NCBI GenBank assembly: GCA_036495025.1
Contig: DASXNO010000240.1
Location: forward strand, 1-9,153
Direction: 5' to 3'
Length of the DNA: 9,153 nt
Source: JAOPZY01 sp036495025
GTDB lineage: Bacteria; Actinomycetota; CADDZG01; JAHWKV01; JAOPZY01
A model generated the notes under the pieces. The model had not been told where the DNA came from and did no database searches. It saw only the letters and a list, made by a program, of their open reading frames with translations. The translations under genes and the position numbers were made by a program. How positions within the stretch are numbered: the first letter of the stretch is position 1; each line of letters starts with the position of its first letter. This document shows, piece by piece, positions 1-5,590 of this stretch.

Positions 1-103
1 GGGCCCACAGTCCGATCGTGCCGAACACGACGCAGAGACTGCCGGCGAGTGCGGCGAGACGGAAGGAAAGTGCGTGCGTGTGAGCATGCGTTTGCAGATG
101 CAT
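1..103 (-). CDS. N-terminal fragment of a membrane-anchored protein, cut by the left edge
   Basis: Reading the minus strand from the ATG at 103-101 gives 34 open codons that continue past base 1. The product starts MHLQTHAHTHALSFRLAALA. A His/Thr-rich stretch of about 12 residues is followed by a hydrophobic segment (about residues 14-34, LAALAGSLCVVFGTIGLW) that looks like a transmembrane helix or uncleaved signal anchor. The start is strongly supported: the minus strand carries AAAGGAG (plus-strand 111-117) with a 7-nt spacer to the ATG, the best ribosome site in the window. Only the first 34 residues are visible, so no family can be named. The protein probably sits in the cytoplasmic membrane. 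A tandem repeat lies directly upstream of the ribosome site. Confidence 0.6.
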   Translation of the reverse strand, partial: MHLQTHAHTHALSFRLAALAGSLCVVFGTIGLWA

Positions 104-110
104 TTCAAAT

Positions 111-117
111 CTCCTTT
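111..117 (-). promoter_or_regulatory. Strong Shine-Dalgarno for the left-edge membrane protein
   Basis: Plus-strand CTCCTTT reads AAAGGAG on the minus strand and ends 7 nt before the ATG at 103. It matches the 16S anti-SD core and decides the start of the truncated gene. Confidence 0.65.
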
Positions 118-139
118 GCGTTGAGATTCTTGCGTTGAG
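116..139. repeat. Tandem 10-nt direct repeat, 14-nt period, upstream of the left-edge gene
   Basis: TTGCGTTGAG occurs at 116-125 and again, identical, at 130-139, separated by 4 nt. On the minus strand the repeats lie immediately before, and slightly overlap, the Shine-Dalgarno of the left-edge gene, in its presumed 5' leader or promoter. A pair of protein-binding half-sites or a small tandem duplication are both possible. The sequence shows the repeat; its role is inferred. Confidence 0.45.
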
Positions 140-378
140 GCAGAGCATTTCCCGTGCGGCATCGACGTCTGGGCGCTCTGGCACAAGGTCACTTCGTCAT
201 CCGCATCGCCCCTCTGCATGGTTGTGCCGGTTCGTGCCGGCCCATGTTCTAGCGGCCCGGGCGTCCCTTGCCGGGCTGCGCAACAGCAATAAATCCAGTG
301 CCGTATCCGGGTATCTGAGGGCGCAGAATCTCGATAAATACGTTCCGATTGAGCGACACCACGACCCGGACATTGGAT

Positions 379-413
379 GGCCCGGTGCAACGCTCACCGG
401 TCGTGACCGGGCC
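379..413. repeat. 8-bp inverted repeat upstream of the nuclease-like gene
   Basis: GGCCCGGT (379-386) pairs perfectly with ACCGGGCC (406-413) across a 19-nt loop. It ends about 50 nt before the ATG at 465, so it would lie in the promoter or 5' leader. It has no T-tract, so a terminator is not favoured. In DNA this GC-rich such arms can occur by chance. Confidence 0.3.
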
Positions 414-464
414 TGGGGCTCAATATGCTGGGGACTACGAGGGCAGAAAGGTCGGTTCGGCACG

Positions 465-1055
465 ATGACCCGGATGCGCAAGGCAGGAGACTGGGCGCGG
501 GACCTGGCCGCCTCCCGGCAGGTCGAGGGGTCCGTGGCGGCAGTGCTGCGGGCGAGCCCCCTCGTCGTCGACCTGGAGGACCACACCGGGGCGTACGAGC
601 GTCTCGACTTCTCCTTCCTCTTCGCGGGCGAGCGGGTGTGGCTCGACGTCAAGGAGAAGCGCCAGCCGTACTCGAGAGGGATCGCCGAGCTCTGGGCCGG
701 TAGGGATCCGACGGACCTGTTCATCCTGGACGAGACCGTCTACCGGCGGATCGTCTGGCAGGGAGGAGGCGGGTACCTTGCCGTCCACGATCTCCCCGGA
801 TCCCGCTGGGGATTCTTCGGCCCCTGGGAGCTCACCCTCGGTCCGAAGGCCCGCTACAACCGCTGGATCGAGAAGTCCCCCGGCAACCGTCTGCGGAAGG
901 GCAAGCTCCTCCTCGACCTCAGCACGGCGACGGTGGCCGGGGCCTTCTCGGTCGATGCGATCGGCGAGCTGATCGAGCGGTCCCGGGCGGCACGGGGCCA
1001 GCTCGCCGCCTACGGGCTGCCCGGCCTCGGCCTGCCCGAGATCGGGCGAGGGTAG
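465..1055 (+). CDS. PD-(D/E)XK nuclease-like protein
   Basis: The 196-residue product begins MTRMRKAGDW. An N-terminal helix carries E21. After it, strands carry D48 (in RLDFSFLF) and, 13 residues later, D61-V-K63-E-K65 (in VWLDVKEKRQ). The order helix Glu, then Asp, then DxK on a beta-strand is the active-site layout of PD-(D/E)XK metal-dependent nucleases. A further hydrophobic strand (DLFILD, about 88-93) and Trp/Gly-rich segments follow. If active it would cleave nucleic acid in the cytoplasm. No methyltransferase or helicase partner is adjacent, so it is not an evident restriction pair. The start at 465 was chosen because upstream in-frame sequence has no domain character; AGAAAGG about 13 nt before it is a modest ribosome site. 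The gene converges on the DinB-like gene with a 36-nt gap. The fold is inferred from motif spacing, not from a search. Confidence 0.65.
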   Translation: MTRMRKAGDWARDLAASRQVEGSVAAVLRASPLVVDLEDHTGAYERLDFSFLFAGERVWLDVKEKRQPYSRGIAELWAGRDPTDLFILDETVYRRIVWQGGGGYLAVHDLPGSRWGFFGPWELTLGPKARYNRWIEKSPGNRLRKGKLLLDLSTATVAGAFSVDAIGELIERSRAARGQLAAYGLPGLGLPEIGRG

Positions 1056-1072
1056 AGCCTACCGAGGGGCGG

Positions 1073-1092
1073 ACCTCCGGGCACGTGGAGGT
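1073..1092. terminator. Weak hairpin between converging genes
   Basis: ACCTCC (1073-1078) pairs with GGAGGT (1087-1092) across an 8-nt loop, between the stop of the nuclease-like gene (1053-1055) and the stop of the DinB-like gene (1094-1092, minus). The right arm touches the minus-strand stop codon. There is no T-tract on either strand, so it is at best a weak shared terminator. Confidence 0.25.
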
Positions 1093-1556
1093 TAGTCGTC
1101 TGTCGCTCGTAGTCTGGCGACCCATTCCCGAAGGCGGGGAAGGTGCTCGGCGTAGTGCTGGGGTCCGGCCTTGCGCAAGGGGGCCTCGGCAGCGGGCGGG
1201 ATCTCGGTGAGGCCATGGAGATGATGGAGCAGGCGGCGACGGGTTGCCTTCAGCTCGAAGAGGACGACCGACAGCGGCTGGTCCCGGTTCGCTTCGACGA
1301 ACGTGTCGTTGAGGGTGTCCACGTCGACGTCGCCGTCCGTAAAGGTGCCCGACCTGATCTGCTCCAACGCCTGCCCGGCCTCGGCGAGCCAGCCGGCGAT
1401 GTGGGCCAGGAAGTCCTTCACCGACCACTTCGGCAGGTACCCGGGGGTCTCGGCCTGTTCGGGGCTCAACCCCTCGACGAGGGCCTCCAGCTCCTCCCAT
1501 CCCGCCTTCTCGGATTGAAGGAAGGTCGACACAGGGATCCGCTCGTCGGGGCTCAC
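1092..1556 (-). CDS. DinB / mycothiol-dependent maleylpyruvate isomerase-like protein
   Basis: The 154-residue product looks like a complete DinB-type four-helix bundle. Residues 44-56 read WSVKDFLAHIAGW, the signature seen in the maleylpyruvate isomerase N-domain and DinB families, with H52 as first metal ligand. A C-terminal helix carries H134 and H138 (HYAEHLPRLREW). H52/H134/H138 would complete the three-His metal site usual in this superfamily. Members in actinobacteria often use mycothiol as thiol cofactor in isomerase, transferase or detoxification reactions; the substrate here cannot be told. It starts with GTG at 1556 behind a weak purine-rich site (AAAGAG on the minus strand); a GTG at residue 9 is an alternative. 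An imperfect palindrome lies 16 nt upstream. The neighbouring GNAT gene is divergent, so the two are probably separate transcription units. Confidence 0.8.
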   Translation of the reverse strand: MSPDERIPVSTFLQSEKAGWEELEALVEGLSPEQAETPGYLPKWSVKDFLAHIAGWLAEAGQALEQIRSGTFTDGDVDVDTLNDTFVEANRDQPLSVVLFELKATRRRLLHHLHGLTEIPPAAEAPLRKAGPQHYAEHLPRLREWVARLRATDD

Positions 1557-1571
1557 GTGCTCTTTCTATCG

Positions 1572-1593
1572 CTTGCACGCAGGTCCGTGCGAG
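1572..1593. promoter_or_regulatory. Candidate operator (imperfect palindrome) upstream of the DinB-like gene
   Basis: CTTGCACG (1572-1579) and CGTGCGAG (1586-1593) form 8-nt arms with one mismatch around a 6-nt centre, 16 nt upstream of the GTG start at 1556. This is the size and place expected for a dimeric repressor site in the DinB/GNAT divergent intergenic region. The role is inferred. Confidence 0.3.
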
Positions 1594-1737
1594 TCGGTCG
1601 TCACCCCGTGGGCCGCCAGGTGGTCCCGGGCGGGCGAGATGCATTGGCTCTCGGTGACTCCAGCCACCGGTAGGGTGGTCCAGCTAACCCGGGGCTGGTG
1701 AGTGACGCTCTTCCCGGTCAAGACGGAGACGCCGGCA

Positions 1738-2394
1738 GTGAAGGTGCACCACGAGCGCGGGGGACTGTGGGCAACTGACCTCCTGCGGGACGAGGCCGCT
1801 CGCTTTCCCCTGCCGGCCCTCGGGGCGGGCCCGGTCCTCGTCGAGGAGGCGGGTGCCGAGACGGTGGCCGAGCTCGCCGGGGCCATGGGCGGATGGGATC
1901 CGGACGAGGTCGCGGCACGGCTGGCCGGCGGCAAACGCTGCTTCACCGCCAGGGTCGACGGCGCCATCGCCGCCTATGGCTGGGTGACGCCGGCGGGCGA
2001 CTGGATCGGCGGGCTGGAGCGGGCGATTCGCCTCGACGGGGACGAGGCCTACCTCTGGCACTTCGCGACGCTGCCCGCCTTCCAGGGCCGGGGGGTGTAC
2101 AAGGGCCTGCTCGCCGCCGTCCTCGGTGCGCTCGCTGCCGAAGGGTACCGGCGGGCCTGGATCGGCTGCGCCCTGGACAACACCGCCTCGGTCCGGGCGT
2201 TCGACGCCCTCGGGCTGCAGCCGGTGCTCGTCGTGGACTACTGGCGCCTCGGCGACGCCTCATGCTTCTACGAGGCCGGGCGTCCAGGGGCCGACCCGGC
2301 CTGGGTCGCCCACGCGCGCGCCGCGCTGGCCGCTCCCCACGAGGTCGAGCTCGGCCCGCTGCGTTTTGCCTGGGGAGCCCGGCCACCCGCGTGA
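1738..2394 (+). CDS. GNAT-family N-acetyltransferase
   Basis: The C-terminal half carries the acetyl-CoA-binding core of the GNAT fold. A strand reading YLWHFATLP is followed by the pyrophosphate loop QGRGVYKGLL (Q116-G119 in the 218-residue form), a helix LAAVLGALAAEGYRRAW, and then CALDNTASVRAFDALGLQPV, the usual motif B with Asn and the Ala-x-x-x-Phe helix. The product would transfer an acetyl group from acetyl-CoA to an amine in the cytoplasm; the acceptor is unknown. The N-terminal 70 residues lack a recognisable motif and may shape the acceptor pocket. Two starts are possible: GTG 1738, preceded by CGGAG with a 9-nt spacer (chosen), or GTG 1702, which adds 12 residues but has only a G-rich upstream. 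The gene converges with the VOC gene; their stops are 14 nt apart inside a perfect inverted repeat. Confidence 0.85.
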   Translation: MKVHHERGGLWATDLLRDEAARFPLPALGAGPVLVEEAGAETVAELAGAMGGWDPDEVAARLAGGKRCFTARVDGAIAAYGWVTPAGDWIGGLERAIRLDGDEAYLWHFATLPAFQGRGVYKGLLAAVLGALAAEGYRRAWIGCALDNTASVRAFDALGLQPVLVVDYWRLGDASCFYEAGRPGADPAWVAHARAALAAPHEVELGPLRFAWGARPPA

Positions 2395-2414
2395 CCTGCC
2401 GCTCGCGGTCACGC
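2389..2414. terminator. Perfect inverted repeat holding both stop codons of two converging genes
   Basis: GCGTGACC (2389-2396) and GGTCACGC (2407-2414) are exact reverse complements around a 10-nt loop. The TGA of the GNAT gene (2392-2394) lies in the left arm, and the TGA of the VOC gene (2411-2409, minus) lies in the right arm. A hairpin would form in both transcripts, so a shared bidirectional terminator is the natural reading. No T-tract follows on either strand, as in the U-poor hairpin terminators proposed for actinobacteria. Confidence 0.5.
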
Positions 2415-2831
2415 CCCCGGGTCGCCCCGCCGGACCTCCTGGACGGCCCAGCTGTTTCCGTCGGGATCGCTGAAAAAGACATAGGAGCCGTAATCGCGGC
2501 GCTCGGGGTCCGGCCCCGGCACCATCCCGCTCGCGTCGAAATGCTGGACGCCGCTCACGTCCACCCCCCGGCCGGCCAGCTCGTCCCGGGCGGCCTCGAT
2601 GTCGGGGACGACGAGGTGCAGGCCCTGGGTGGAGCCCGGCGCCGCCTTCGTGATCCCGAGGCCGACGGCGATCGAGCACGCCGAGCCGGGCGGTGTCATC
2701 TGCACGACGCGGAACTCGTCGCCCGCCCGATGGTCGACGTCAAGGTTGAAGCCGGCCTTCTCGGTGTAGAAGGCCTTGGCCCGGTCCACGTCCGAGACGG
2801 GAATCATCACGAGCTCGAGCTTCCAGTCCAC
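2409..2831 (-). CDS. VOC / glyoxalase-like protein
   Basis: The 140-residue product has the length and pattern of a single two-module vicinal oxygen chelate protein. Module 1 opens with LELVMIPVSDVDRAKAFYTE, the typical beta strand plus helix, and module 2 with LHLVVPDIEAARDELAGRGV. It closes with YVFFSDPDGNSWAVQEV, the hallmark DPDGN turn followed by the strand that carries the last metal ligand Glu (E132). H72 sits where a metal ligand is often found. The family includes glyoxalases, dioxygenases and antibiotic-binding proteins; substrate and metal cannot be read from sequence. The GTG start at 2831 follows GGGAG on the minus strand with a spacer of about 8 nt. It lies 37 nt downstream of the SDR stop on the same strand, so the two are probably co-transcribed, SDR first. 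Confidence 0.88.
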   Translation of the reverse strand: MDWKLELVMIPVSDVDRAKAFYTEKAGFNLDVDHRAGDEFRVVQMTPPGSACSIAVGLGITKAAPGSTQGLHLVVPDIEAARDELAGRGVDVSGVQHFDASGMVPGPDPERRDYGSYVFFSDPDGNSWAVQEVRRGDPGA

Positions 2832-2868
2832 GATGTGGCTCCCTTCGTGTCGTTGGGGTGGGGTTCAC

Positions 2869-3657
2869 CTACCTGAGCACCAGCCCGGACGTGACGTTCG
2901 CCATCGTCCCGGTCACGCCCGCGGCCCGGTCGGACGCCAGGAATGCCGCCACCTCGGCGACATCGGCCACCCTGGGTGCCCGGCGCAACGCCGCCATCCC
3001 GGCGATCATCTCGATCACCGTCTGCGGTTCGGGCACGGCCTCGCCGCCCACTGCGGCGAGCTTCTCCCTCGTGAGCGTGTCGGCGACACCCGCGGTCCAG
3101 ATGCCGCAGACGCGCACGCCGTGGGGTCCGACCTCGGCCGCCAGGTAGCGCATGAACGCCTCCGTCGCCGCGTCAGCCGGGCCGGTGCTGCCCATGCCGG
3201 GCATCGCTCCCGCCCCCGACGCACTGTTCAGGTGGAGGATCACGCCGGAGCCCTGCTCGACCATCCGCCGGGCCGCGGCCCGGGCGGTGAGGAAGTTGCT
3301 CCGGAGGCCGTTGACGACGGCCCGCAGCAGGTCGTCCGTGGTCATCTCCACCAGCGGGGTGCCCTGGACGTCCCCGCGGTTGATGAGGTTGAACGACACG
3401 TCGAGGCTGCCCGCCTTCGCGACCACGTCCCGGGCATGGGTGTCGACGGCCCCCTCGTCCAGGGCGTCGAGCACGGCAATGTCCGCCAGTCCGCCGGCCG
3501 CCGTGATCTCCCGGGCGACGGCCTCGAGGGGGTCCTCGGTCCGTCCGGCGAGGAAGAGGCGGGCCCCTTCCCGGGCGAAGGTGCGGGCGACGCCGCTGCC
3601 GATGGACCCCCCGCCGCCATAGATGACTGCAACCTTGCCGTTCAGGAGCCTGCTCAT
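2869..3657 (-). CDS. Atypical short-chain dehydrogenase/reductase lacking the YxxxK pair
   Basis: The 262-residue product has SDR length and Rossmann architecture. Strand 1 and the nucleotide loop read VAVIYGGGGSIGSG (about residues 9-22), followed by an ARTFAREGARLFLAGRT helix and strand. The segment FNLINRGDVQGTPL (about 89-102) replaces the usual NNAG motif. The catalytic Ser is present (S135, NSASGAG), but the position 13 residues later, normally Tyr, is T148, and the next +4 position, normally Lys, is D152 (GSTGPADAATEAF). Known SDR chemistry needs that Tyr-Lys pair, so this is either a divergent subfamily with other catalytic groups or a non-catalytic nucleotide-binding protein. I recall actinobacterial SDRs with similar DVQGTPL segments and no YxxxK, so it may be a natural subfamily. 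ATG 3657 was chosen over an upstream in-frame start (3690) because GGAGG precedes it by 5-6 nt. First gene of an SDR-VOC pair. Confidence 0.85.
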   Translation of the reverse strand: MSRLLNGKVAVIYGGGGSIGSGVARTFAREGARLFLAGRTEDPLEAVAREITAAGGLADIAVLDALDEGAVDTHARDVVAKAGSLDVSFNLINRGDVQGTPLVEMTTDDLLRAVVNGLRSNFLTARAAARRMVEQGSGVILHLNSASGAGAMPGMGSTGPADAATEAFMRYLAAEVGPHGVRVCGIWTAGVADTLTREKLAAVGGEAVPEPQTVIEMIAGMAALRRAPRVADVAEVAAFLASDRAAGVTGTMANVTSGLVLR

Positions 3658-3796
3658 CTCACCCTCCGATCGTTGTCGCTCGTACTCCAAGCCGGTGTGC
3701 CAAAGGTGAAACGAGGGCTGCGCCCAAAACTCATCGGTGGCGCGATCGGTCGATGGCTGGAATGCCCAGTGGGTGGAGGATCAGGTGCGGTGCAAA
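3658..3796. other. Intergenic region upstream of the SDR gene
   Basis: These 139 bases separate the SDR start from the stop of the large disordered protein on the same strand. The SDR ribosome site (GGAGG on the minus strand, about 3663-3667) lies at its left end. A tiny 4-bp hairpin (GGGC 3715-3718, GCCC 3722-3725) is too short to call a terminator. I could not find a convincing promoter. Confidence 0.4.
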
Positions 3797-5248
3797 TTAC
3801 TCGACTTCGTCATCAGGATCCGTCGACGCTCCCCGCACCGCGGCATCCACAATGGCATCCACCGCCGCCTGCACCGCGGCGATCTCGAGGAGGTCCGCCG
3901 CATCGGCCGAGGCGCTCTCGTGCTGCGCCGGGCCAGCGTGGTGCGCTCCGCCCTCCTGGGAGGAGCCCCCCGGGACCGTCCCCTCCTCGGCAGCCTCCCC
4001 CGCGCCCGGTTCCGCCCCGGCCATCTCCGCCTCGGCGACGGCTCCCGCAACCACGCTCTCGACCCATGCGGCCTCCGAGGCCGCGCTGCGCTGCGGTACC
4101 CGCTCGGTCCCGACGGCCGCCGGGGCTGCCCTCCCGCCGGACGCGATCGCCGTCACGGGATTCTCCTGAGCCCTGGCTTCCGGGGCGACGTCGTGCGCGA
4201 CGGCGTCGGCATGGTTCTCCACGGGCAGCCGGACCACGTTGCCGGCGCCCTCCTGCGCGGGGGACGGCGGGGTCACCTCGGCTTCACGCGCCGCAGCCTC
4301 CGGTTCCTCCATTGCCCACACCCGGCGTGCCCTGAGTTGATGCGAAAGCGAAGCGCTCTTGTCCGAAGACCCGGGCCGGGGCGCGGACCCAGACCCAGTG
4401 GAGCGGTTTCTCTTCGATGCCAGCGACGACGCCCAGCCATGGTTCGCTTCTCGTTCACGGCGATCCCTGGGCCTGCGCCCGGCTCGCCGGGACGCGTCTT
4501 CCCCTTCCGCCCCGGCTTCCGCCCGGGCGGTCGGGGGCGGGGGCTCCGGCGCCGACGCTCCCGACTCCGGGTCTGGTGCTGGCGCCCGGGTGCCGGTCGT
4601 CGCTTCGGCCGAGTCGTCCACGATCCACCACTGGTGCGGGTCCGTATCTGGCACCGGGGGGTTGTCGACGATCCACCACTCCCCGGAGTCCGGGGCGGTC
4701 GCACTGCGAGCAGCCGACCAATCGTCGGCCACTGCATCCGCCGGTCCGGCATCCTGGCGCTCCTCCGGGGGAGCGGGTGGTCCCTCCTCGACCGGGGGCG
4801 GGAGCGGCCAGCTCACCGTGGCATCGTCGGCCTCCAGCCCCGCAACGTGCTCGTCGGGTACCGGCGATGGCACGGCCGGTGGGGCTCCGAGGTCTGGTGC
4901 CGACGTCTGCCACGCGTCCGTCCAGCGCTCCCAGGGCTGCGCCTCCACCGGCCGGATCACGGACAACGGAGAATCCGGGGTGATCTCGGGGGGCAGCGCC
5001 GGCCTGTCCCATCCGAAGGCCGGTGTCGTCCACTCGTCTGCTGCCGGTGCGAGCACCTGCGGCGGAGACGGGTTCGCCGGCTCGGTTACTGCGCCTTCGA
5101 GTTCGACCTTCCTGACATGGATGGTGGCGAACGAGGCGATCGGGACGTCGTCGCCATCCCTGAAGGTTACAAAGCCATCTTTAATGTGGTAGCTAGCAGC
5201 ATCGACGGAATGGACTTTCGAGCCCATATCCACATGAAATCGAGGCAT
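3797..5248 (-). CDS. Large mostly disordered protein with a small beta-rich head and paired WWIVD motifs
   Basis: The 483-residue product belongs to no family I recognise. Residues 1-50 look folded, with alternating hydrophobic strands (SYHIKDGFVTF, then VPIASFATIHVRKVEL), as in small beta-barrel modules. Residues about 51-450 are rich in Pro, Ala, Glu, Asp and Ser and look disordered, but hold scattered Trp (W73, W80, W106, W109, W113, W147, W177). Two near-identical motifs, WWIVDN (191-196) and WWIVDD (207-212), start 16 residues apart. A basic patch (RRAGRRPRDRRER, 254-266) interrupts the acidic chain. A hydrophobic helix (AADLLEIAAVQAAVDAIVDAA, 450-470) precedes the acidic tail DPDDEVE. 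The ATG at 5248 has GGGAG about 7 nt upstream; an upstream in-frame start at 5293 would add 15 residues without support. Long open frames on the opposite strand give low-complexity products. It is divergent from the RHH gene. Function unknown; a scaffold or binding role is a guess. Confidence 0.6.
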   Translation of the reverse strand: MPRFHVDMGSKVHSVDAASYHIKDGFVTFRDGDDVPIASFATIHVRKVELEGAVTEPANPSPPQVLAPAADEWTTPAFGWDRPALPPEITPDSPLSVIRPVEAQPWERWTDAWQTSAPDLGAPPAVPSPVPDEHVAGLEADDATVSWPLPPPVEEGPPAPPEERQDAGPADAVADDWSAARSATAPDSGEWWIVDNPPVPDTDPHQWWIVDDSAEATTGTRAPAPDPESGASAPEPPPPTARAEAGAEGEDASRRAGRRPRDRREREANHGWASSLASKRNRSTGSGSAPRPGSSDKSASLSHQLRARRVWAMEEPEAAAREAEVTPPSPAQEGAGNVVRLPVENHADAVAHDVAPEARAQENPVTAIASGGRAAPAAVGTERVPQRSAASEAAWVESVVAGAVAEAEMAGAEPGAGEAAEEGTVPGGSSQEGGAHHAGPAQHESASADAADLLEIAAVQAAVDAIVDAAVRGASTDPDDEVE

Positions 5249-5272
5249 GAGGATTCTCCCTACGTGCTGACC

Positions 5273-5288
5273 CTGCCCACGAGGGCAG
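5273..5288. repeat. Short perfect palindrome upstream of the disordered-protein gene
   Basis: CTGCCC-ACGA-GGGCAG is a perfect 6-bp inverted repeat with a 4-nt centre, 24 nt upstream of the ATG at 5248 on the minus strand. It could be an operator or a leader hairpin; the short length allows chance. Confidence 0.3.
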
Positions 5289-5554
5289 TGCATGAGGTGA
5301 TTCGGCGGTCACCCTGGCATCCCCGAGCGTGGCCCCACAGCCTCCCAGCAGGTGGCCCTCCCGCGCACGGAAGGGTACCGCGGCGAAGCGATGGAGCCAT
5401 TCGGCGAGAACGCCGGCAAGCGGTTCTGGGCTTCTGGGGCCGTAGACACCTGGCAGGACCTGGAAGACCCTGTTCGTAGGCCGCCGATCCTCCGGTTGTT
5501 CACGAAGCGCGATAGCGCTGCCTTTCGGCATCCTGCGAACCCCGGGCCGTGTGC

Positions 5555-5583
5555 TTGCCAATGTGCCTGCGGTTGTCTAGCAT
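5555..5583 (+). promoter_or_regulatory. Sigma-70-type promoter of the RHH gene, placed for leaderless transcription
   Basis: TTGCCA (5555-5560, 5 of 6 to TTGACA) and TAGCAT (5578-5583, 4 of 6 to TATAAT) are exactly 17 nt apart. The usual distance from the -10 box puts the transcript start at about 5590, directly at the ATG at 5591, and no Shine-Dalgarno is visible there. Leaderless mRNAs are common in actinobacteria. The near-repeat TGTGCTTGC (5550-5558) and TGTGCCTGC (5562-5570), 12 nt apart and 8 of 9 identical, overlaps the -35 box and spacer and may be an operator. Confidence 0.5.
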
Positions 5584-5590
5584 ACGCCTC

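Larger units (their letters stand above)
104..464. other. Intergenic region, partly AT-richer, no convincing gene
   Basis: These 361 bases separate the divergent left-edge gene and the nuclease-like gene. An open frame extends upstream of 465 on the plus strand from a TTG at 135. Its translation is an Arg/Ser-rich string without domain character, and no ribosome site supports it, so it is not called as coding. The stretch 281-350 falls to about 47% GC by hand count (33 of 70), well below the surroundings, as is common in promoter regions. It also holds the tandem repeat at 116-139 and an 8-bp inverted repeat at 379-413. I found no tRNA and no clear sigma-70 promoter. Confidence 0.5.
5249..5590. 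other. Divergent intergenic region with promoter elements and a possible gene remnant
   Basis: These 342 bases lie between the start of the large disordered protein (minus) and that of the RHH protein (plus). At the left are the minus-strand ribosome site and a short palindrome (5273-5288); at the right is the RHH promoter (5555-5583). Between them, the plus-strand frame from GTG 5352 to about 5510 has mostly G or C in third positions and a protein-like translation rich in Trp, Phe and charged residues, for example KRFWASGAVDTWQDLEDP. After about 5510 that frame loses coding character and runs into the RHH gene in another frame. It could be a decayed gene fragment or chance. No tRNA or attachment site was recognised. 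Confidence 0.4.

Noticed and set aside
135..464. N-terminal extension of the nuclease-like protein from TTG 135
   Set aside because: The 110 extra residues are Arg/Ser-rich, lack domain pattern and cross the AT-richer intergenic dip; the ATG at 465 fits the domain boundary.
4359..5192. A 277-codon plus-strand frame opposite the disordered protein
   Set aside because: Ser/Gly/Ala-rich shadow frame with no start signal; it covers the same bases as the better-supported minus gene.
3737..5479. A 580-codon plus-strand frame opposite the disordered protein
   Set aside because: Its translation is Arg/Gly/Pro low complexity with no fold pattern and no ribosome site, whereas the minus frame has a Shine-Dalgarno, a beta-patterned head and repeated WWIVD motifs.
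5506..5519. AGCGC-GATA-GCGCT palindrome
   Set aside because: Only 5-bp arms in GC-rich DNA and not placed against a promoter or gene end; expected by chance.
5193..5561. A 122-codon minus-strand frame in the divergent intergenic region
   Set aside because: It overlaps the start of the disordered-protein gene in another frame, has no ribosome site, and its last third lacks coding character.
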